From Candidatus Aerophobota bacterium (lineage in GTDB: Bacteria > Aerophobota > Aerophobia > Aerophobales > B3-G15): DNA of 11,224 nucleotides. The notes under the pieces are model-generated. The model saw only the letters and a list, made by a program, of their open reading frames with translations, was not told the DNA's origin and searched no databases. The stretch is taken from the NCBI GenBank assembly GCA_003648845.1, contig QMQA01000018.1:1-11224 (forward strand). The letters are read 5' to 3'. Both the position numbers and the translations under genes were made by a program. Shown piece by piece: positions 6,179 to 11,224 of this stretch; the stretch's first letter is position 1, and each line of letters starts with the position of its first letter.

Positions 6179-7984
6179 GTGTCCATTAACTACAGACTGA
6201 TTACAAAAACAAACCTCAAGTACGAGCAAAGAGTAAAAGTTATAGCGGGGATTATTTTTTTTGCTTTCACTCTTATTTTAATAAGAGTAGGATGGTTGCA
6301 AATATTGCACGGGGAAAGATTCTTGCAGCTATCTCAGACCTCTCGCCTGCGCCTTATACCTGTGCCCAATCCCCGGGGCCTGATTGTGGACAGGAAAGGA
6401 AGGATAGTTGCCGACAATACAGCTTCTTTTTCGGTAGGAGTGATTCCTGAAAGTTGCACCCAACCAGAAAAAGTTTTTTATAAGTTAAAAAAAGTTCTAC
6501 CCCGGCTTAATGTAGAGCTTAGCAGAGAAAAAGTCGAAAAAGCTACCAATCCTTTCCGTCCCGTCGTGCTTCAGGAGAATATAAACCTGTCCAGAGTAAC
6601 TTATCTTATGGAAAGGGAACAGGAATTTCCCTCTGTGGTAATACTTGCCCAACCTGTGAGGAATTATCCTCAGGGTAAACTTCTGGGGAACGTGGTAGGT
6701 TATCTTGGAGAAGTTAATAAAAAAGAGCTGAAAAGATTTTCCATACTCGGAGTGGAGGCAGGGGACCTTGTAGGAAAAACAGGTATTGAAAAAATGTATA
6801 ATACCTATCTTCAAGGAGAAAAGGGAGGAAGACAGGTAGAGGTTGATGTTTATGGCAGAGCTTCAAAGATTATCTCTGAAAAAGACCCCTTACCCGGTAA
6901 CACTCTTTATCTAACCATAGACCTTGATATGCAGAAAATAGCAAGGGAGGAAATGGGAGAAAGAAAAGGAGTAGTCCTTATAGCCGATCCTTTCACTGGA
7001 GAGATATTAACACTGCTCAGCCTCCCCTCTTTTGATCCCAACCTTTTTTCCAGGGGAATATCGGGGGAAAAATGGGAAAAGCTCTCCCGACATCCTGGAG
7101 ACCCTCTGGAAAATAGAGCCATAAGAGGAGAGTATCCTCCTGGATCAACTTTTAAGCTAATAGTTGCGGCAGCGGCTCTTGAAGAAAAAAAGATAACCCC
7201 CTCTACTACCCTCAACTGTCCTGGCTCTTATAAGGTGGGTAACAGATTATTCAAATGCTGGAGGGAAGAAGGGCACGGGAAGGTAGATCTTAAGGAAGCA
7301 ATAATTCACTCCTGTGATGTTTATTTTTACCAGTTAGGATTAAAAATAGGAGTGGAAGACATCATCCGATATGCCAGACTATTTGGGCTGGGAAAAGCTA
7401 CAGGAGTTGATTTTCCCCTGGAAAAAAGGGGACTTCTTCCCACTCCTGCCTGGAAAAACCAGAACTATAAAGAACCCTGGTATCCAGGGGATACAGCAAA
7501 CCTGTCAATAGGGCAGGGATACATTCTGGTGACCCCCATCCAGATGTTAAAGGTGATAAATGCTGTTGCTAATGGAGGTTATCTTGTTCGGCCTCATCTG
7601 GTGAAAAAAATTGTCAATATTGATGAAGAGGTCGTTTTTCAATCTTTTATTGAAAAAGATAAAGTTCCCATCTCGGATACAACATTAAATCTCCTGCGTC
7701 AGGCTTTAGAGGGAGTGGTAAAAGAGGGTACCGGGTGGAGAGCAAAAAATAAAGTAGTTGAGATAGCCGGAAAAACAGGCACCGTGGAAATAGAAGGTAA
7801 CGAGAATCCTCACAACTGGTTTGTAGGGTATGCCCCGGCAGAAAATCCTTTTTTATCAATAGTAGTTCTGGTTGAAAATCGGGAGGAAGAGATTTCTATT
7901 GCTCCTCAGATAGCAGGGAAAATACTTTCAAGAATATTTGAAAGAGAGCAAAATGTATCCTCTTACCAGAAGAAAAATAGATAA
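6179..7984 (+). CDS. mrdA: Penicillin-binding protein 2, elongation-specific peptidoglycan DD-transpeptidase
   Basis: A 601-residue class B PBP that crosslinks peptidoglycan during side-wall growth, anchored in the inner membrane with its body outside. A short cytoplasmic tail is followed by one membrane segment at about 20-42. The dimerisation/pedestal region starts with PNPRGLIVDRKGRIVADN (63-80). The transpeptidase domain has all three motifs: S323-T-F-K326 with the nucleophile S323, S378-C-D380 (the form usual in PBP2) and K532-T-G-T535. The length is normal for the family. The start is GTG 6179, inside an A/T dyad and without a Shine-Dalgarno; no better start exists before the membrane segment. 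It is 19 nt after prmC, and its last 32 nt overlap rodA, which supports PBP2 rather than the division-specific PBP3/FtsI. Confidence 0.94.
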   Translation: MSINYRLITKTNLKYEQRVKVIAGIIFFAFTLILIRVGWLQILHGERFLQLSQTSRLRLIPVPNPRGLIVDRKGRIVADNTASFSVGVIPESCTQPEKVFYKLKKVLPRLNVELSREKVEKATNPFRPVVLQENINLSRVTYLMEREQEFPSVVILAQPVRNYPQGKLLGNVVGYLGEVNKKELKRFSILGVEAGDLVGKTGIEKMYNTYLQGEKGGRQVEVDVYGRASKIISEKDPLPGNTLYLTIDLDMQKIAREEMGERKGVVLIADPFTGEILTLLSLPSFDPNLFSRGISGEKWEKLSRHPGDPLENRAIRGEYPPGSTFKLIVAAAALEEKKITPSTTLNCPGSYKVGNRLFKCWREEGHGKVDLKEAIIHSCDVYFYQLGLKIGVEDIIRYARLFGLGKATGVDFPLEKRGLLPTPAWKNQNYKEPWYPGDTANLSIGQGYILVTPIQMLKVINAVANGGYLVRPHLVKKIVNIDEEVVFQSFIEKDKVPISDTTLNLLRQALEGVVKEGTGWRAKNKVVEIAGKTGTVEIEGNENPHNWFVGYAPAENPFLSIVVLVENREEEISIAPQIAGKILSRIFEREQNVSSYQKKNR

Positions 7985-9020
7985 GTATCTGTTGGTAGCA
8001 ACTCTTGTTCTCACATTCTGGAGTATATTCCATCTTTATACAATTTCTGCTGAAGGTAGCTGGTATTACTTCCAGCGACAGCTTATCTGGATAAGCTGCG
8101 GGATTTTTTTTCTTTTTCTATTTTGTTATCTGCCAACACAGATATGGTCAAGGTCAGCTTATTTTATCTATCTGGTAGCAGCTGTTTTGCTGATAGTGGT
8201 GATACTCAAAGGAGAGCCTGTTCATGGTGCAAGAAGATGGTTAGAGGTAGGCCTTCTTAGATTCCAGCCCTCAGAGGTTGCTAAAATAGCTCTTATTTTA
8301 TCTTTAAGTAAGATGCTGGCCACTCAAGATGAGATAAAGTGGAAAACAATACTTCTATCTTTTCTTTTAACCATTATCTTTTCTTTTTTGATTGCAATTC
8401 AACCGGATCTTGGAACATCTCTAATTCTCTTTTCCATATGGCTGGTGCTCCTTTTTGTTGGTGGTATATCTCTTAGAAAATTTTTCATTTTAACAGGAGC
8501 AATAATTACTCTTTTCCCCATCTTTTACTCCTTTCTGCGTCCTTATCAAAAAATGCGAATCCTGACCTACCTTAACCCTCAGAAGGATCCCCTGGGTGCA
8601 GGATGGAGTTCCCTCCAATCCAAAATAACTCTTGGTTCAGGGAGACTCCTGGGTAAAGGAATAGGGGGTGCGACTCACACAAAACTCAAATACTTGCCAC
8701 AACCTCTTACTGATTTCATTTTTTCCAGCATGGGTGAGGAATGGGGGTTTGTAGGGATAACACTAATTATAACCGCTTATCTGATCATAATTTCCCGGGG
8801 AGTATATCTTGCTCTAAGGAAAAGCAACAGCTTTTCTGGATTATTTGCTGCTGGATTTACTGTTCTGATTGCTCTACAAGCTTTTATAAACATGGGTATG
8901 GCATCTGGAATTATGCCCGTTACTGGAGTTCCTCTGCCTCTTATAAGTTACGGAGGAAGCTCAATTTTACTTTTCTTATCAGGCATAGGAATTCTCCTTG
9001 CTATCAGTCGGGAGACCTGA
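7953..9020 (+). CDS. rodA: Rod-shape-determining peptidoglycan glycosyltransferase RodA (SEDS family)
   Basis: A 355-residue polytopic membrane protein with about ten hydrophobic segments, the SEDS polymerase that works with PBP2. Diagnostic motifs are RRWLEVGLLRFQPSEVAK (94-111), AIQPDLGTSLI (148-158), NPQKDPLGAGW (208-218), GSGRLLGKG, LPQPLTDFIFSSMGEEWGF with the catalytic-type Asp D254, and GVPLPLISYGGSS (325-337). The 'VTGVPLP' form and the pairing with mrdA favour RodA over FtsW. I chose ATG 7953, which gives MYPLTRRKIDKYLL and a first membrane segment near residue 11; a TTG five codons upstream (7938) is possible. It overlaps mrdA by 32 nt, so translation is likely coupled. It appears to end the long operon, but no terminator is visible after it. 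Confidence 0.93.
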   Translation: MYPLTRRKIDKYLLVATLVLTFWSIFHLYTISAEGSWYYFQRQLIWISCGIFFLFLFCYLPTQIWSRSAYFIYLVAAVLLIVVILKGEPVHGARRWLEVGLLRFQPSEVAKIALILSLSKMLATQDEIKWKTILLSFLLTIIFSFLIAIQPDLGTSLILFSIWLVLLFVGGISLRKFFILTGAIITLFPIFYSFLRPYQKMRILTYLNPQKDPLGAGWSSLQSKITLGSGRLLGKGIGGATHTKLKYLPQPLTDFIFSSMGEEWGFVGITLIITAYLIIISRGVYLALRKSNSFSGLFAAGFTVLIALQAFINMGMASGIMPVTGVPLPLISYGGSSILLFLSGIGILLAISRET

Positions 9021-9031
9021 TCAGGGAGTAT

Positions 9032-9060
9032 TTGACATAAGAGGTTTCCTAAAGTATATT
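9032..9060 (+). promoter_or_regulatory. Near-consensus sigma-70-type promoter for the MetH-like gene
   Basis: TTGACA (9032-9037), a 17-bp spacer and TATATT (9055-9060) match eleven of twelve consensus bases. The start site would lie near 9067, about 31 nt before the ATG at 9098. The leader is very A-rich and has no Shine-Dalgarno. An interrupted dyad, GGTTT...AAACC (9043-9069), spans the -10 box and could be an operator. Confidence 0.65.
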
Positions 9061-9097
9061 TTAAAAACCCACTTTTTAGCAAAAGATAATAAAAAAA

Positions 9098-10783
9098 ATG
9101 AATTTCAGGGAACTCCTTAAAGAAAAAAAAGTTGTCTTTTTTGATGGAGCGATGGGTACTTCCCTTCAATCTTACCTTTCTCCCGGTTCACCTCCAGAGA
9201 AACTTAACTTAACGCTCCCTCAGAAGGTAAAAGAAGTACATCTATCCTACGCAAGAGAGGGAGTTGATGTAATAGAGACCAATACTTTTGGGGCAAATCG
9301 TGTTAAGCTGGAAAAGTATGGCTTAGCTTCCCGTACTAAGGATATAAATTACAGGGCTGTCAAAATAGCAAAAGAAGCTGCATCCTCTCAGCTTGTGGGA
9401 GCGTCTATTGGTCCTCTTGGAGATTTAATCCAGCCCTGGGGAGAAATTACAACCTCTCAGGCTCTTCAGGTCTTCAGGGAACAAATTGAATCAATAGCTG
9501 AGGCAGGTGCTGACCTCATAGTCATAGAGACCATGGCATCTCTTAAGGAAGCCAGGATAGCAGCAGTAGCAGCAAGAGAGGTTTGTGACCTACCGGTGGT
9601 TTGTCAGCTTACCTTCGGGGAACAGGGTAAAACCTTAATCGGTATCGATGCCCGGACAGGAGTTTTTGCCCTGGAAGCTCTGGATTTAGATGTAGTGGGA
9701 GCAAATTGTAGTATTGGACCCAGAGAGATGTTTCCGGTAGTCAAAACCATGGTATCCTGTGCTAAAAAACCTCTTATCTTCCAGCCCAATGCAGGAAAAC
9801 CTGTTCTGGAAAAAGGGAAAACCCTATTTCCTGTAACACCTGAAGAGTTCTCCTGGTGGACGAAAAAATTTGTGGAATGTGGAGCTAAGATTATTGGAGG
9901 CTGCTGTGGCACAACTTCCGAGCATATTGCAGCTATGGTAACCAAGACAAGGAATATCTGTGTACCTTCAAAAAAGACCCCTCCAATAAAGGGGTTTTCT
10001 TCGCGTACAAAAATCTACTCCTTTAAAGAAGAGACTCCTCTACTGGTAGGGATAAACCTTTCTCGTGAGTTTATTGAGGGAGAAAGCCTGGATAAAATTT
10101 CAGAGCTACTGGCCTTTGCTGAGGAAAAACAATGCTCTTTTTTAAACCTCGGTTTTAGAAAAAGGAGTAAAGGTTTTGGAATTGGTTCATTTATAAATTT
10201 TCTTCAGCAAAACACCAATCTTGGCATATGTATAGATACAGAAGGAAAATCCTTTCTGGATGAAGCATTGGGAGAGCTGGAGGGAAAGGGTCTTGTCTTT
10301 CTGAACCCGGATGATGAGGAAGCTCTAAAAATAACTAAAAAATGGGGGGCAACTGTTGGATTTAATATTTACCTTCATAAAAAAACCGATATAGGAGGAG
10401 AATTTAACAGGATTTTGGAAAAATGCAGGCAAATTAGTGTAAATCCGGAGGAAGTGGTATTGAAAATCACCATGCCTCCCTTCGGCAGATACAACTTTTC
10501 TTTTAAGGATAAAATCACTGAAATTAAGAAGGCAAAACTATGTATCCCGGTAAGTGTAATTCTGGAATTAAACGAGTTCTCCAGAAAAGCTATCGGATCT
10601 AATTTTCTGAAAGGGTTCCTGTTAGGAATTGCAAGCTGGTATGGAATAGAAGGAGCCCTCCTGGAGCCTGCACAGATAGAATCATCTCTTTCCATCCTTA
10701 AAGCTGCAGAGGCTCTTTCCAGTAAGGATATAAAAGGGAAAAAATTTGCAAAATTTATTGGAGGGAAAAATGCGAGTTTCTAA
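9098..10783 (+). CDS. Methionine-synthase-like protein: homocysteine methyltransferase domain plus a divergent folate-type barrel, no cobalamin domain
   Basis: A 561-residue protein with two barrels. The first (about 1-290) is a standard homocysteine S-methyltransferase domain, with DGAMGTSLQ (16-24), ETNTFGANR, GASIGPLGD, and zinc ligands C204 (GANCS) and C269-C270 (GGCCGT). The spacing equals that of Thermotoga maritima MetH (C207, C272, C273). The second half (about 310-540) aligns by eye with the folate-binding barrel of MetH: PLLVG at 314-318, a strand at 347-352, a 'FLNPDDEEALK' stretch, and the terminal helix before LEPAQIESSLSIL. Signature residues are changed, for example ERLN to INLS and the Asp of DVN to N350. 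There is no B12-binding or activation domain. Homocysteine methylation is likely, but the methyl donor is not: it could be a separate corrinoid protein or S-methylmethionine. The start at ATG 9098 lacks a Shine-Dalgarno. The 3' end overlaps the aminotransferase gene by 14 nt. Confidence 0.85.
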   Translation: MNFRELLKEKKVVFFDGAMGTSLQSYLSPGSPPEKLNLTLPQKVKEVHLSYAREGVDVIETNTFGANRVKLEKYGLASRTKDINYRAVKIAKEAASSQLVGASIGPLGDLIQPWGEITTSQALQVFREQIESIAEAGADLIVIETMASLKEARIAAVAAREVCDLPVVCQLTFGEQGKTLIGIDARTGVFALEALDLDVVGANCSIGPREMFPVVKTMVSCAKKPLIFQPNAGKPVLEKGKTLFPVTPEEFSWWTKKFVECGAKIIGGCCGTTSEHIAAMVTKTRNICVPSKKTPPIKGFSSRTKIYSFKEETPLLVGINLSREFIEGESLDKISELLAFAEEKQCSFLNLGFRKRSKGFGIGSFINFLQQNTNLGICIDTEGKSFLDEALGELEGKGLVFLNPDDEEALKITKKWGATVGFNIYLHKKTDIGGEFNRILEKCRQISVNPEEVVLKITMPPFGRYNFSFKDKITEIKKAKLCIPVSVILELNEFSRKAIGSNFLKGFLLGIASWYGIEGALLEPAQIESSLSILKAAEALSSKDIKGKKFAKFIGGKNASF

Positions 10784-11224
10784 CCGTGTAGCCAGTTTAA
10801 CACCCTCTGCTACTTTAGCTATCTCTGCAAAAGCCAAACAAATGAGAAAGGAAGGTAAAAGGATTATTGATTTCTCGGCAGGGGAACCGGACTTCAACAC
10901 CCCCGAACCAGTCCAAAAAGCTGCAATAAAAGCAATACAGGAAAATTACACCAGATATACTCCAGTAGCTGGTAGTGGAGAGTTGATCCAGGCCATAAGT
11001 AAAAAATTCAGGGAGGATAACAACTTGGACTACTCTCCATCCCAGATTGTTGTTGGAAATGGAGCCAAACAAATTATCTTCAACGCTCTGCAGGTAGTAT
11101 GTAATCCCGGCGATGAGGTTATTGTTCCTATGCCCTACTGGGTCTCCTACCCTGAACAGATAAGACTGGCGGGTGCAACTCCTGTATATATCTATCTGGA
11201 ATTTGAAAAAGAGCTTAAAATAGA
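10770..11224 (+). CDS. aspB: Class I PLP-dependent aspartate aminotransferase, N-terminal part (3' end outside window)
   Basis: The frame is open from ATG 10770 to the right edge, giving 151 codons of an expected ~390-400-residue enzyme. It begins MRVSNRVASLTPSATLAISA, the usual start of subgroup-Ib aspartate aminotransferases. Present are the substrate-contacting FSAGEPDFNTP (35-45), the YTPVAGSGELIQAI stretch (63-76), the PLP-phosphate loop GNGAKQIIFNA (96-106) and PYWVSYPEQ (122-130), whose W124 stacks on the cofactor. The PLP lysine lies in the missing part. GGAGGG (10760-10765) precedes the ATG by 4 nt, and the start overlaps the MetH-like gene by 14 nt, so the two are co-transcribed. 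The enzyme would interconvert aspartate/2-oxoglutarate and oxaloacetate/glutamate, although related enzymes accept prephenate or other amino acids. Confidence 0.9.
   Translation, partial: MRVSNRVASLTPSATLAISAKAKQMRKEGKRIIDFSAGEPDFNTPEPVQKAAIKAIQENYTRYTPVAGSGELIQAISKKFREDNNLDYSPSQIVVGNGAKQIIFNALQVVCNPGDEVIVPMPYWVSYPEQIRLAGATPVYIYLEFEKELKI

Noticed and set aside
6160..6180. Hairpin or terminator between prmC and mrdA (ACTTTTTT/AAAAAGT)
   Set aside because: The dyad is A/T only, has no G+C stem followed by a T-run, and includes the mrdA start codon.
7953..9020. FtsW rather than RodA
   Set aside because: The VTGVPLPLISYGG form and the direct overlap with a PBP2 gene fit RodA better.
9098..10783. 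YitJ-type fusion of homocysteine methyltransferase and methylenetetrahydrofolate reductase
   Set aside because: The C-terminal half lacks the reductase signature near its start and instead follows the MetH folate barrel (PLLVG opening, terminal LEPAQIE helix).

Overview
The window is an A+T-rich bacterial segment, almost entirely coding, carrying housekeeping genes with tight spacing. I see no mobile elements, CRISPR arrays, tRNA/rRNA genes or frameshifts. The organism cannot be named from this sequence. The gene set (a GerMN-domain protein, an anaerobe-style zinc MDR dehydrogenase, RibBA, the PBP2/RodA rod-shape pair, and a methionine-synthase-like protein without a cobalamin domain) would suit a deep-branching, probably anaerobic or thermophilic bacterium such as a candidate-phylum lineage, but this is inference.

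Layout. (1) Positions 1-353 hold the C-terminal end of a GerMN-domain protein on the plus strand. It converges, with an 11-nt gap, on a zinc-dependent medium-chain dehydrogenase on the minus strand (365-1405). (2) Positions 1406-1639 form a divergent control region. It holds a near-consensus plus-strand promoter, a plausible minus-strand promoter, and two clean palindromes on the dehydrogenase side. (3) Positions 1640-9020 look like one long plus-strand transcription unit: an orphan 2-oxo acid dehydrogenase E2, ribE, ribBA, ribH, prmC, mrdA (PBP2) and rodA, with gaps from 43 nt down to a 32-nt overlap. No terminator is visible between them. (4) A second near-consensus promoter (TTGACA-N17-TATATT) sits just after rodA. 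It precedes a methionine-synthase-like gene (9098-10783) whose end overlaps the start of a class I aspartate aminotransferase gene that runs off the right edge.

How the genes work together. RibBA, RibH and RibE cover GTP cyclohydrolase II, 3,4-dihydroxy-2-butanone-4-phosphate synthase, lumazine synthase and riboflavin synthase; RibD is missing here. PrmC modifies release factors. PBP2 and RodA are the transpeptidase and glycosyltransferase of the elongasome. The last two genes point to methionine and aspartate metabolism.

The points most worth a second look are two apparently decayed enzyme domains inside otherwise intact genes. The C-terminal half of the MetH-like protein aligns with a folate-binding barrel but lacks some of its key residues, and there is no cobalamin domain. 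The RibB half of RibBA has substitutions at several positions that are normally invariant and contact the substrate, while its metal ligands and the whole RibA half are intact.
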